A stretch of DNA of 64,000 bases from the NCBI GenBank assembly GCA_045863055.1, contig BTUW01000001.1, positions 62,001 through 126,000 of the forward strand, read 5' to 3'. Numbering within the stretch: the first letter of the stretch is position 1; each line of letters opens with the position of its first letter. This DNA comes from UTCHB3 sp008363265 (GTDB lineage Bacteria > Bacteroidota > Ignavibacteria > Ignavibacteriales > Ignavibacteriaceae). Under the pieces are notes generated by a model. The model was not told the origin of the DNA. It searched no databases and saw only the letters and a program-made list of their open reading frames with translations. This document shows positions 1-9,028 of this stretch, piece by piece. The translations under genes were made by a program, and so were the position numbers.

Positions 1-41
1 ATACTTAATAAATGAAGTGCTAATAACCATAAGGACTTAGA

Positions 42-1376
42 ATGATAGCTCCCAAGAAACTTGCTATATTGGTTGGTGGCGGACCGGCTCCGGGAATCAA
101 CAGTGTGATCAGCAGCGCGACAATCAGAGCCGCTGTTGAAGGAATCGAAGTAATTGGAATAAAGGACGGTTTCCAGTGGATAATGGAAGGGGAGATTGGT
201 CACTGCCATTCTCTTACGATAGACGAAGTAAGCCGCATTCACTTTAGAGGCGGATCTTTCATCGGAATATCGAGAGCCAATCCGACAAAGAATAAAAAAC
301 ATCTCGAAAACACGGTAACATCTCTCCTCAGACTGAATGTTGATAAGCTCATCACTATCGGTGGTGACGACACAGCATACTCAGCCATGAAGGTTGAAGA
401 GATGGCTGCCGGCAGGATCCGCGTTGTACACGTTCCGAAAACCATAGATAATGATCTGGAACTGCCACACGGCATTCCAACATTCGGTTTTCAAACTGCC
501 CGCCATATCGGAGTTGAGATCGTGAAGAACCTTATGGTTGACGCGCAGACCACTTCAAGATGGTACTTCGTTGTCACCATGGGTAGAAAAGCCGGTCACC
601 TTGCTCTTGGTATTGGCAAGGCCGCAGGTGCGACACTCACGCTGATCCCTGAAGAATTTCCTTCTGAGAGGATCAAACTTGACCATATTATCGACATCCT
701 TGTCGGCGCCATTATAAAGAGGATCAGTTACGGCAAAATGGACGGTGTCGCTATCCTTGCTGAAGGTCTGGTTGAGCATCTGGATCCAAATGAGTTGCTT
801 GCTCTTGGAGAAGTTGAGCGTGACGCGCACGATAACCTTAGAATCGCAGAAGTAAATCTCGGCGAGATACTGAAATCCAAAGTTCAGGACAGACTCAAAG
901 AGTTCGGTCATAAAGTGACGATAGTGGCAAAAAACATCGGTTACGAGCTCAGATGTGCAGACCCAATTCCATTCGACATGGAATATACCAGAGATCTTGG
1001 CTACTCAGCAGCGCAATTCATCCTTAATGGTGGCAACGCCGCTATGGTTTCGATCCAGGGTGGTAAGTTCGTACCTCTCTTCTTCAAAGAGATCCTTGAT
1101 CCGAAAACCAAGAAGACCAAGGTCAGAATGGTTGATCCATCAAATGAGTCATTTCTTATCGCAAGAAGATACATGCTCAGACTGAGCAGTTCCGACTTCG
1201 AGGATCCGCATGAACTTGCAAAATTTGCAGCTACCTGCGGCATTTCCCTTGATGAGTTCACTAAAAGGTTCCATTACATTATCGAAAACGATCTGCTCTA
1301 CAAGCACATCAAGGAAGGTAATGTTTCTCTCTCCGGTTCCGGTGAAAAAGATGAAGCGAATGCAGGCATGCAGTAA
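42..1376 (+). CDS. pfp: 6-phosphofructokinase, probably pyrophosphate-dependent
   Basis: Phosphorylates fructose 6-phosphate to fructose 1,6-bisphosphate in cytoplasmic glycolysis. The 444-residue protein has the PFK N-terminal motif LVGGGPAPGINSV, then GGDDT at residues 107-111, PKTIDND at 132-138 and a later MGRKAGH substrate motif. ATP-dependent enzymes carry Gly at the positions occupied here by D110 and K133 (E. coli Gly104 and Gly124). Asp plus Lys is the established signature of PPi-dependent PFK, so I infer PPi as phosphoryl donor and a reversible reaction. The length fits the longer PPi-PFK clade better than the ~320-residue ATP enzyme. The ATG has an AAGGA ribosome binding site at 31-35. 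The next gene starts directly after its stop, so the two are co-transcribed. Confidence 0.9.
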   Translation: MIAPKKLAILVGGGPAPGINSVISSATIRAAVEGIEVIGIKDGFQWIMEGEIGHCHSLTIDEVSRIHFRGGSFIGISRANPTKNKKHLENTVTSLLRLNVDKLITIGGDDTAYSAMKVEEMAAGRIRVVHVPKTIDNDLELPHGIPTFGFQTARHIGVEIVKNLMVDAQTTSRWYFVVTMGRKAGHLALGIGKAAGATLTLIPEEFPSERIKLDHIIDILVGAIIKRISYGKMDGVAILAEGLVEHLDPNELLALGEVERDAHDNLRIAEVNLGEILKSKVQDRLKEFGHKVTIVAKNIGYELRCADPIPFDMEYTRDLGYSAAQFILNGGNAAMVSIQGGKFVPLFFKEILDPKTKKTKVRMVDPSNESFLIARRYMLRLSSSDFEDPHELAKFAATCGISLDEFTKRFHYIIENDLLYKHIKEGNVSLSGSGEKDEANAGMQ

Positions 1377-2084
1377 ATGATTAAAAAAGAAGCCCTGCTC
1401 TTCGGATGCAAAGGTGCCCTTGGATCCGGTGTTACTGAAGTTTTCAGAAATGCCGGATTCGACCGGCTATATCTCTTCGATATCAATTTGGAAGAAGGAT
1501 CAACCGCCAATGAGGTGTGGATCAAGACAGGAGACCTTTCCGATGCCGTGAATGCTGAGAAGGCATTCGAGGCTGTCGAACCGGGTCAGGGCAGGCTTCT
1601 TTTCCTTTTCAGTACTTTAGGTGGATTTATTGGTGGAAAGAACATTGAGGAAACCACTGCTGAAGAGGTCTCAAGGCTGATCTCGACGAACTACTTGACC
1701 AATTTTAATATATTGAAGGAATTCAAGAAAAAAGTGATGGCGAGTTCGGGCGGCTCTGCAATGTTCACCTCCGCCTATTCCGCTTTCTCGGGGGAGGCCG
1801 GAAGAGCTGTATACGGAGCTTCCAAGGCAGCACTTTCCCATCTTGTCGAAGCGGTAGCTGAAGAGGGAAGGGAGTACGGGTTTTCTGTGAATGCCATTGC
1901 ACCTTATATTCTTGATACCCCTGCCAATCGTGAATGGATCGATCCTGATCTGATTGAAACCCTCATCAAACCATCAGAGACAGGTAGATTTATTCTGTCG
2001 GTTTTCGATAACTATAACTTCATTTCCGGTAACATATTTAAGTTGAAATACCGTTTCCGGGATATCACAACTGATCTAAAATAA
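1377..2084 (+). CDS. Short-chain dehydrogenase/reductase (SDR), substrate unknown
   Basis: A 235-residue classical SDR. The N-terminal nucleotide motif is GCKGALGSG (residues 10-18), a variant of TGxxxGxG. A catalytic Y146-x3-K150 pair lies in VYGASKAAL, with the expected upstream serine in the FTSAYS segment. The start codon abuts the stop of the phosphofructokinase gene, so translation is probably coupled. The substrate cannot be read from the sequence; the pairing with PFK suggests a sugar or polyol but this is inference. The family is secure, the specific role is not. Confidence 0.8.
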   Translation: MIKKEALLFGCKGALGSGVTEVFRNAGFDRLYLFDINLEEGSTANEVWIKTGDLSDAVNAEKAFEAVEPGQGRLLFLFSTLGGFIGGKNIEETTAEEVSRLISTNYLTNFNILKEFKKKVMASSGGSAMFTSAYSAFSGEAGRAVYGASKAALSHLVEAVAEEGREYGFSVNAIAPYILDTPANREWIDPDLIETLIKPSETGRFILSVFDNYNFISGNIFKLKYRFRDITTDLK

Positions 2085-2093
2085 GAGACTGAA

Positions 2094-2726
2094 ATGAACG
2101 CTTTGGCTTCGATGTATATAGACGGCGGCGAGTTTATGCACCCGATCCTCATAGCTTTTATTGTGGGTTTGGTTCTTAGTTTTGAGCGGATCTATACTTT
2201 ACGCAAGTCGAAGATCAACACACGTTCGTTCGTTAACAAAATCAAACTTGAGATCGAGTCGAACGGTGTGGAAGGCGCAAAAAGAATTTGCGAACAGAAT
2301 CCCGGTTCGGTGTCTTCGATCTTTCATGCAGGCCTCCAGCGTTTCGATGAGGGACTCGAATCGGTGGAAAAGGCGATAATGACCTACGGAAGCATTGAGA
2401 CCGGATTTCTTGAGAAAAGGATGGTCTGGATATCCCTGTGTATCGCATTGGCTCCCATGCTAGGGTTTACCGGCACAGTACAGGGTATGATCGAGGCCTT
2501 CGAGGCTATAAAAGAAGCTAACCAGATATCACCGGCAATCGTAGCAGGTGGTATAGCAAAAGCCCTCATCACAACCCTTTTCGGTTTGGTGGTGGCAATG
2601 ATACTTCAGGTTTTTTACAATTATTTTATTTCCCGGATCGACGACCTTGTTTCAGACATGGAGGAGAGCTCCGTGCAGCTTATTGATAGTCTTTACTCCC
2701 TCAAGCAAAAACAACATAAAAAATGA
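2094..2726 (+). CDS. exbB: MotA/TolQ/ExbB-family proton channel protein
   Basis: Inner-membrane channel subunit of an ExbB-ExbD or TolQ-TolR energy-transducing complex, which uses the proton gradient to drive an outer-membrane or envelope process. The 210-residue protein has an N-terminal membrane helix (about residues 17-33), a cytoplasmic stretch, then two helices in the conserved C-terminal half containing LAPMLGFTGTVQGMI and AGGIAKALITTLFGLVVAM, typical of the family. It overlaps the first exbD gene by 4 nt (ATGA), which supports assembly with it. No TonB or TolB/Pal gene is visible nearby, so whether it serves TonB-like transport, Tol function or something else is open. Confidence 0.88.
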   Translation: MNALASMYIDGGEFMHPILIAFIVGLVLSFERIYTLRKSKINTRSFVNKIKLEIESNGVEGAKRICEQNPGSVSSIFHAGLQRFDEGLESVEKAIMTYGSIETGFLEKRMVWISLCIALAPMLGFTGTVQGMIEAFEAIKEANQISPAIVAGGIAKALITTLFGLVVAMILQVFYNYFISRIDDLVSDMEESSVQLIDSLYSLKQKQHKK

Positions 2727-3250
2727 GTCTGATCAGACGGAGAAGAAAAGGGCTGCCTGACGTCCCGCTTGCTTCAATGTCTGACATTGCCTTCCTGCTT
2801 CTTATATTTTTCATTGTTGCAGCCACGATCGACGTTGACACGGGTATAAGCCTTTCACTGCCGGCATATGATCCCAAAGAAGCTCCTGCTCAGGTTGAAC
2901 GCTCCAGGGTTATCGAAGTGAAAATCGTTTCTGAAGAAATACTATTGAACGGTAGCGCCACTTCCGTGAGTGAGTTGGTTAATGTTGTGGCATCCAAGGC
3001 CCGTGAATCAGTAAAACTTCCCGAAGAAGAAAAACCCGTTACCCTGATCCTTTACTCAGGCAAGGTACCTTATGGAAAATATATATCAGTGCTCGACAAT
3101 GTAAAAAGAGGCTACAGGGTGGTACAGGATGAGATATCGCGTCAGGAATTCGGGCGTTCATACCGGACGCTGTCGGAAGAAGAAAGAAGCACGGTTTCAA
3201 CCAAGGTACCGGTTTTAATAACTGTCGGTGAATTGAAGAATAATGATTAG
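2723..3250 (+). CDS. exbD: ExbD/TolR-family biopolymer transport protein (first copy)
   Basis: Partner of the ExbB channel. The 175-residue protein has a short cytoplasmic N-terminus, the family segment VPLASMSDIAFLLLIFFIV with the membrane-embedded Asp (residue 22) that carries protons, and a periplasmic domain. It is longer than a typical ExbD (about 140 residues) because of a C-terminal extension ending in a charged stretch. It overlaps exbB by 4 nt and the second exbD by 8 nt. Two adjacent, non-identical ExbD proteins downstream of one ExbB is a common FCB-group arrangement. Confidence 0.88.
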   Translation: MSLIRRRRKGLPDVPLASMSDIAFLLLIFFIVAATIDVDTGISLSLPAYDPKEAPAQVERSRVIEVKIVSEEILLNGSATSVSELVNVVASKARESVKLPEEEKPVTLILYSGKVPYGKYISVLDNVKRGYRVVQDEISRQEFGRSYRTLSEEERSTVSTKVPVLITVGELKNND

Positions 3251-3677
3251 TTTTGCGGGAAAGCAGAAAAGAAAAGAGACAAAGCCGGGAATTCCGCTTG
3301 CTTCAATGCCGGATATCATTTTTATACTGTTGCTCTTCTTCATGGTTTCCACCGTGTTGAAGGAGATCGATGTAAAAGTTGAATACGATTTACCTGAGGC
3401 TTCCACTTCCGAAAAGTTTGACAACCGCCGGCTGAATGCCTGGCTCTTCATCGGAAAGGACGGGAAGATTCAGGTAAATGATATGATCGTCAGTCTGGAA
3501 AGCGTGAAAGAGAAATTTGAGATTATCAGATCCCGTACGAGCAACGTGGTTGTTCAGATGCGGGTGGATAAGAATGTCCCCATGTCGCTGGTGGAAACCG
3601 TGCAACTGGAGCTGCGTAAGGCAAACTGTTTAAGAGTGAATTACATTTCATCACAAAAGAACAAGGATGAAAAATGA
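3243..3677 (+). CDS. exbD: ExbD/TolR-family biopolymer transport protein (second copy)
   Basis: A second ExbD, 144 residues, with the membrane segment IPLASMPDIIFILLLFFMV containing the conserved Asp, followed by a compact periplasmic domain. It differs clearly from the first copy, so it is not a recent duplicate; the two may form a mixed dimer in the ExbB pore (inference). It overlaps the preceding exbD by 8 nt and the following yqeY by 4 nt, so the run from exbB to yqeY is translationally coupled. Confidence 0.88.
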   Translation: MISFAGKQKRKETKPGIPLASMPDIIFILLLFFMVSTVLKEIDVKVEYDLPEASTSEKFDNRRLNAWLFIGKDGKIQVNDMIVSLESVKEKFEIIRSRTSNVVVQMRVDKNVPMSLVETVQLELRKANCLRVNYISSQKNKDEK

Positions 3678-4123
3678 GTCTTAAAGACAAAATAAACGAA
3701 GAATTAAAAAACGCCATGAAAAGTGGTGACAAACTCCGTCTTGAAACCATCCGCTCGATCCGTGCGGGGATACTAGAGTATGAAAAGAGCGGAAAGGGTG
3801 AACTGCAGAATGAAACTGACGAGCAGAATCTTTTGAATTCGATGGCCAAGAAAAGAAAAGAGGCCATGGATATCTACCGTACTGCCGGCAGGAACGATCT
3901 CGCTGACAAAGAGGAACGGGAACTGGCGATAATCTCGGAATTCCTCCCCAAACAGCTCAGTAATGATGAGATCGCTCTAAAAGTCGGTGAGATTGCCGCC
4001 GCAAATTCCATCGCCAAAGGGGGAGAGTTCAGCAAGTTGATGCCGGCTGTAATGAGGGAGCTTAAAGGTAAAGCTGATGGTGCCCTGATAAAGAAAGCTG
4101 TTGAAGAGTACCTCCGCGGTTAG
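3674..4123 (+). CDS. yqeY: GatB/YqeY domain protein
   Basis: A 149-residue cytoplasmic protein with the typical YqeY start (MSLKDKINEELKNAMKSGDK), helical throughout, with the family segment EREELAIISEFLPKQLS near the middle. The domain resembles the C-terminal tRNA-binding part of GatB; stand-alone YqeY proteins are thought to be involved in tRNA-related functions but have no firmly assigned activity. It overlaps the second exbD by 4 nt and is followed 5 nt later by the cvpA-like gene. Confidence 0.88.
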   Translation: MSLKDKINEELKNAMKSGDKLRLETIRSIRAGILEYEKSGKGELQNETDEQNLLNSMAKKRKEAMDIYRTAGRNDLADKEERELAIISEFLPKQLSNDEIALKVGEIAAANSIAKGGEFSKLMPAVMRELKGKADGALIKKAVEEYLRG

Positions 4124-4128
4124 TCCAA

Positions 4129-4629
4129 TTGAACTGGATAGATATTGTAGTGGTTGTACTTACACTTGCATCCTTTTACCTCGGATACAAGGAAGGTTTT
4201 ATTAAAAAAGTCTTTGATGTGATCGGCTTTTTTCTCGGCATATTTCTGGCAATAAAGTTTGCGGCGGAGATGGGCTCAGTATACAAGAGCCTGTTGGGAG
4301 TTGCTGACGGTTCCGCCGGAATTATCGGAGGTGTCACAATCTTCATCTTCTTCCAGGTACTTACGACAGTAATAGTAAAAGCGACAAAAATACACGACAA
4401 AGTGAATCACCTCATTAATAAATTAGTAGGTGGCGTGGCCGGAGCCATTCAGATAATCATTTTCTTGAGTGCGATATTTTTTGCAGCTTCCAAATTATCC
4501 TTCCCGGCCGAAGAGACTACAAAGGGGTCTTACTTTTACTCTTCTGTCAAGAGCCTTCTGCCATCTATCATTGATGCGATTCTTCCGCAAGATGAAAAGG
4601 GTGAAACCAAAAAAGGAAAACTTTTCTAA
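4129..4629 (+). CDS. cvpA: CvpA family membrane protein
   Basis: A 166-residue inner-membrane protein with four predicted helices and the CvpA-type N-terminus MNWIDIVVVVLTLASFYLGY followed by EGFIKKVFDVIGFF. CvpA was first linked to colicin V production in E. coli and is now associated with envelope integrity; its biochemical role is unknown. The start is TTG at 4129, chosen because it gives the conserved N-terminus; there is no strong ribosome binding site. It lies between yqeY and mutS2, and cvpA next to mutS2 is a frequent pairing in several phyla. Confidence 0.85.
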   Translation: MNWIDIVVVVLTLASFYLGYKEGFIKKVFDVIGFFLGIFLAIKFAAEMGSVYKSLLGVADGSAGIIGGVTIFIFFQVLTTVIVKATKIHDKVNHLINKLVGGVAGAIQIIIFLSAIFFAASKLSFPAEETTKGSYFYSSVKSLLPSIIDAILPQDEKGETKKGKLF

Positions 4630-4650
4630 GATATTCAACTGCCGGAGCAG

Positions 4651-6999
4651 ATGTTCAATAAAGAAAAACTGGAATTTCATAAAGTTCTCGCTCAGGTAGC
4701 GAAATATTGCTATACTCAGAGGGGAAAAGATCTCGTATATGGCCTTGAACCTCTTACGGGTGAAACTGAGATACTCTACCAGGGATTGTGTGTATCTGAA
4801 GCAAAGGAGTTGATCAATGAAAGAGGGTATCCACCTCTATCCGCATTGAACGACATAATAAAAGACCTCCATCTCACAAAAGTTGATGGTGCAGTTCTCA
4901 CCGCAAAAGCAGTGTTCAATATTGTTGAACTGGCAATTTGTTCAACCAATCTAAAACAATATCTCAAAACAAATCATGATGTGGCTCCCGTTCTCTCAGA
5001 ATTGGGCAATTTCCTTTTCGAAGACAAGCTTTTTGACCGGTACATTTCCACGATCTTTGATTCCTCCGGTGAATTAAAAGACACCGCGAGTAAAACCCTG
5101 CAGAGCATCAGGAAAGAGATCAGAGAAAAGTCGGAAGAATTGAGAAGGTATGTCACCCGGATAGTTAAAGACCTTACCGAGAAAGAGATCACAAGGGAAA
5201 ACTACCTGACTCTCCGTGACGGGCGGCTCGTGGTTCCAGTGAAGGTTGAATATAAAAGGCAGATCAAAGGTATTATTCATTCAGAGTCATCCACGGGACA
5301 GACAGTCTATATCGAACCTGAAGAGACACTCAATCTGAATAATGACATAGTTTCGCTAAATTTTGCAGAAAAACGGGAGATCGACAGGATATTAAGGGAG
5401 GTAACCCTCAGGATCAGATCGAACTACGATGAGCTCCTCCTCAGTTATGAAACTGTGACGACACTTGACTCCATCTTTGCAAGGGGAAATTATTCGATCG
5501 AGATTATTGGTTCGTTTCCAACATTTGATCGTGGCAGGGGTATCGAGATATACGGTGGAAGGCATCCGCTCCTCCTGATCAAACATGGGATGCGTGGAAC
5601 AGTACCTTTCAATCTGAAGGTCGGATCCGGCAACTCAGTAGTGATAACAGGACCAAACGCTGGTGGTAAAACTGTTCTGATCAAGAGCATCGGCCTGCTT
5701 GCCTTGATGGCACAGTCGGGGATACATATTCCCGCCGGGCCCGACACCAACCTTCACATTTTCGACAAAATACTCGTTGATATCGGAGACTCACAGTCGA
5801 TCGACGATGATCTCAGTACTTTCAGTTCGCACCTTTCCAATATCAAAAACATTCTTGAACAGGCGGGGGAGACAACACTGGTGTTGATAGATGAGATCGG
5901 TACCGGCACCGACCCGGATTCAGGAGCTGCCATCTCACGTTCAGTTCTGTTAAAGTTGCATTCGGCGGGAAGTATGGTCTTTTCCACAACACATCTCTCC
6001 GCGCTTAAAGCACTCGCGTCAGAGGTGGATGGCTTTTACAATGCTTCCATGAGCTTCGATACTGAAGAGCTGAAACCAACTTATCAGTTCAGGCAGGGTA
6101 TACCCGGCTCGAGTTATGCATTCGAGATACTTATCCGTTTGGGATTTGAGAGAGAATTCATTGATGCAGCCACCGGTTTTGTTCAGGATATAAGCGCGGG
6201 ACTTGAGAAAATACTTCTTGAAGTGGAAGAGAGAGAGCAGGAACTGATGAAAAAACTGCAGCATTTCGAGAAGGAAAATACGAGACTAACCGGTTTGGCA
6301 AATCTCTACGAGAAAAAAGTTAAAGAGCTCGATAAGGAAAAGAACAAGATTCTTCGTGAGGCCAAAGAAAAAGCCGCCGTTTTCATTGATGAAGCCAACC
6401 GCGAGGTTCAGAAAATTATCAAGGAGATTAAGGAGACTCAGGCCTCGAAGGCTGCCACGGGCGGTGCCGGCAAGAAGCTGGACCAACTGAAAGGTAAGGT
6501 CGAAAACATTAATGTGTCTGTACCGGTCGAATCGGAAGAGGATAATTCTCCTGTCCGGATAGGCGATACCGTTAAGATCAGGGAATCCGAAACCTACGGA
6601 GAGGTGATAGAAATTTCCCCGGATGGGAGGAACCTTGTTATTGCTACCGGACCCCTGAGGATATCTTTCAAAGTTGATGAGTGTATAAAAGTATCCAACA
6701 AAACGATAAGAAAAGAGCAGCGCAGAGCAGGTTCCGTTGAAGTTCGGTCAGATGTCGGATACCGGCTTGATATAAGAGGTGAGAGAGCCGGTGATATCGA
6801 GAACCGGGTCGAACGTTTTCTCATAGATGCCTACATTTCCAATCTAAACCGCGTTGAAATACTGCACGGTAAAGGGACAGGCGCATTGAAAAAGGTTGTG
6901 CACGACCTGTTGAAGCAGAATCCTAAAGTGAGTAATTACTATTATGCCCCTGTCGATCTCGGAGGGGAAGGTGTTACAATTGTGGAATTTTCGGAGTAG
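4651..6999 (+). CDS. mutS2: Endonuclease MutS2
   Basis: A 782-residue MutS2. It has MutS core helical domains, an ABC-type ATPase with Walker A GPNAGGKT at 334-341 and Walker B VLIDE at 411-415, a long coiled coil (about 515-610), a KOW-like segment near 650-680, and a C-terminal Smr domain with LDIRG at 706-710 and HGKGTG at 739-744. The MutS mismatch-recognition domain is absent, as expected for MutS2. Family members suppress homologous recombination or split collided ribosomes, and the Smr domain can be a nuclease. The smr motifs look intact. The gene follows cvpA by 21 nt and precedes the biotin carboxylase gene by 3 nt. Confidence 0.95.
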   Translation: MFNKEKLEFHKVLAQVAKYCYTQRGKDLVYGLEPLTGETEILYQGLCVSEAKELINERGYPPLSALNDIIKDLHLTKVDGAVLTAKAVFNIVELAICSTNLKQYLKTNHDVAPVLSELGNFLFEDKLFDRYISTIFDSSGELKDTASKTLQSIRKEIREKSEELRRYVTRIVKDLTEKEITRENYLTLRDGRLVVPVKVEYKRQIKGIIHSESSTGQTVYIEPEETLNLNNDIVSLNFAEKREIDRILREVTLRIRSNYDELLLSYETVTTLDSIFARGNYSIEIIGSFPTFDRGRGIEIYGGRHPLLLIKHGMRGTVPFNLKVGSGNSVVITGPNAGGKTVLIKSIGLLALMAQSGIHIPAGPDTNLHIFDKILVDIGDSQSIDDDLSTFSSHLSNIKNILEQAGETTLVLIDEIGTGTDPDSGAAISRSVLLKLHSAGSMVFSTTHLSALKALASEVDGFYNASMSFDTEELKPTYQFRQGIPGSSYAFEILIRLGFEREFIDAATGFVQDISAGLEKILLEVEEREQELMKKLQHFEKENTRLTGLANLYEKKVKELDKEKNKILREAKEKAAVFIDEANREVQKIIKEIKETQASKAATGGAGKKLDQLKGKVENINVSVPVESEEDNSPVRIGDTVKIRESETYGEVIEISPDGRNLVIATGPLRISFKVDECIKVSNKTIRKEQRRAGSVEVRSDVGYRLDIRGERAGDIENRVERFLIDAYISNLNRVEILHGKGTGALKKVVHDLLKQNPKVSNYYYAPVDLGGEGVTIVEFSE

Positions 7000-7002
7000 T
7001 AG

Positions 7003-8502
7003 ATGTACTTTAAAAAGATATTGATAGTAAACAGGGGTGAGATAGCCCTAAGAATAATCAGAGGTGCCAGGGAGTTGGGGATACAAAGTGTTGCACTTTA
7101 TTCCGATGCCGATTTGAATTCCCTTCATGTGAAATACGCTGATGAGTCTTATCATCTTTCCGGTACTGCTGCCGGTGAGACTTACCTGAACATCGAAAAA
7201 ATCCTTGAGATCGCCAGGATCTCGGGAGCAGATGCCATCCACCCCGGCTATGGATTTCTTTCTGAGAGGGCACATTTTATTGAGGCGGTCGAGAGAGCCG
7301 GGCTCGTTTTTATTGGACCGTCATCCAGATCTGTGGAAATGATGGGAAGCAAAACGGGTGCCAGGCAGATTATGCAGAAGCATGGAGTACCATTTGTCCC
7401 CGGCACTACAGAACCGGTTGAATCGATAGAGGAGGCAACGGCATTCGCTTCGGGTATCGGTTATCCCGTCTTGATAAAAGCATCAGCAGGTGGGGGAGGA
7501 AAGGGGATGAAGAAAGTTTATTCTTCCACTGAAATGGAAGATGCATTTTTTTCTGCAAAAAGAGAGGCCCTCTCCGCTTTTGGTGACAGCGCGGTCTACA
7601 TCGAGAAGTTCATTGAAAATCCAAAGCATATAGAAGTTCAGATTTTAGGGGATAAACATGGAAACTACGTCCATGTATTTGAAAGGGAGTGTTCTGTGCA
7701 ACGCCGTCACCAGAAGATAATCGAGGAATCTCCTTCATCAGTGATGGATCAGGATACGAGACGGAGGATAACAGCCACCGCCATACAGGCAGCGAAAGCA
7801 TGTGGATACTACAACGCGGGAACGATCGAGTTCCTGATGGATGAGAATAAAAATTATTACTTCCTGGAAATGAACACCCGTCTTCAGGTTGAGCATCCCG
7901 TAACAGAAATGATTTCCGGTCTCGACCTTGTAAAAGAACAGATAAAGATAGCTGCAGGAGAGAGGTTATCTTTCTCTCAGAAGGATCTCAAGATCAATGG
8001 CCATGCGGTCGAGTGCAGGGTTTATGCCGAAGACCCGGATAATAATTTTCTGCCATCAACCGGAAAGATCACATTCCATCGTTTACCCACCGGCCCCGGT
8101 GTCAGGGTGGATGAAGGTATCGAAGCAGGTTCGGAAGTAACCGTTTATTACGATCCCATGCTCAGCAAGGTGATCGCCCACGGTGCAACCCGTGAGACAG
8201 CGATCGAAAGAATGAAAATGGCTCTCTCTTCATACTCAATTACGGGTGTTCAAACAAATATATCAGTTTTATTGTGGTTATTGAACAATGATTCTTTTTT
8301 GAGTGGAAAATATTCCATAAATTTGATAGATAAGGAGTTTTTACCTTTAGTCCCCGGCAAGTGGAAGGACTGTCTCTGTGAGGATCTGGAAGACGCGGCA
8401 GCTGCATTTGCCGCCATTCTGCGAGAGAGAGCCCGAAACAGCGCCAACAATGTCAGAATAAACGAGGTTTTAGACGATAATCTTTGGTACAAAGACGAAT
8501 GA
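7003..8502 (+). CDS. accC: Biotin carboxylase subunit of an acyl-CoA carboxylase
   Basis: Carboxylates the biotin of a carrier protein using ATP and bicarbonate. The 499-residue protein starts with the typical ILIVNRGEIALRIIR, has the ATP-grasp glycine loop SAGGGGKGMK and the active-site regions ECSVQRRHQK and EMNTRLQVEHPVTEMI. It is about 50 residues longer than a classic AccC (~450), the extra being C-terminal, which is more like acyl/propionyl-CoA carboxylase alpha subunits that have lost their biotin domain. Its stop overlaps the start of the next gene, the biotin carrier (ATGA). No carboxyltransferase gene is in the window, so acetyl- versus propionyl-CoA specificity cannot be decided. 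Confidence 0.92.
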   Translation: MYFKKILIVNRGEIALRIIRGARELGIQSVALYSDADLNSLHVKYADESYHLSGTAAGETYLNIEKILEIARISGADAIHPGYGFLSERAHFIEAVERAGLVFIGPSSRSVEMMGSKTGARQIMQKHGVPFVPGTTEPVESIEEATAFASGIGYPVLIKASAGGGGKGMKKVYSSTEMEDAFFSAKREALSAFGDSAVYIEKFIENPKHIEVQILGDKHGNYVHVFERECSVQRRHQKIIEESPSSVMDQDTRRRITATAIQAAKACGYYNAGTIEFLMDENKNYYFLEMNTRLQVEHPVTEMISGLDLVKEQIKIAAGERLSFSQKDLKINGHAVECRVYAEDPDNNFLPSTGKITFHRLPTGPGVRVDEGIEAGSEVTVYYDPMLSKVIAHGATRETAIERMKMALSSYSITGVQTNISVLLWLLNNDSFLSGKYSINLIDKEFLPLVPGKWKDCLCEDLEDAAAAFAAILRERARNSANNVRINEVLDDNLWYKDE

Positions 8503-9002
8503 TCCCGGACTACTTTGTAGATATTAACGGCAGAGAGAAGTCCGTTAAATTCGATGGTTCTGATACTATTCAAATTGGGGACCACTCTTATGAGTATCAT
8601 TTCGAAGAGATCAACCAGTTTTATTATATTTTACGATTGAACAACAGGGTTTACCGCATCAACAGAGTATCCGGAGAAAAGAACAATCATCTAATATTAA
8701 CAGATGGGAAATACTTTGAAACGGAGGTCAGGACCAATCTTGAACAGAAGGCCCGCCAAGTGCTCTCCAACGTCAAACAGCAAAACCACCATTCATTGAT
8801 CCGATCGCCTATGCCCGGGATGGTTCTTAGTCTTAAGAAGAATGCCGGGGATGAGGTTGCACAAGGTGAATCAATAATGATACTTGAAGCAATGAAAATG
8901 GAGAATGACATCAAGTCCCCCTTTAGCGGTAGGATCAAGGAGATATTCGTTTCCGAACGTTCTGCCGTGGAAAAAGGAGCAAAGTTATTTCTAATTGGTT
9001 AA
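8499..9002 (+). CDS. Biotin carboxyl carrier protein (biotin/lipoyl attachment domain)
   Basis: A 167-residue carrier for the upstream biotin carboxylase. The C-terminal biotinyl domain contains the biotinylation motif EAMKMEND with the acceptor lysine at residue 133, preceded by the SPMPGMVLSL strand. The N-terminal ~85 residues resemble the linker/BT domain that joins carboxylase and biotin domains in one-chain enzymes, so the pair looks like a split alpha subunit. I chose the ATG at 8499, which overlaps the accC stop as ATGA, rather than an upstream TTG at 8484. Confidence 0.88.
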   Translation: MIPDYFVDINGREKSVKFDGSDTIQIGDHSYEYHFEEINQFYYILRLNNRVYRINRVSGEKNNHLILTDGKYFETEVRTNLEQKARQVLSNVKQQNHHSLIRSPMPGMVLSLKKNAGDEVAQGESIMILEAMKMENDIKSPFSGRIKEIFVSERSAVEKGAKLFLIG

Positions 9003-9028
9003 TCAAAAACTATTTTTCCGGAGGCACT

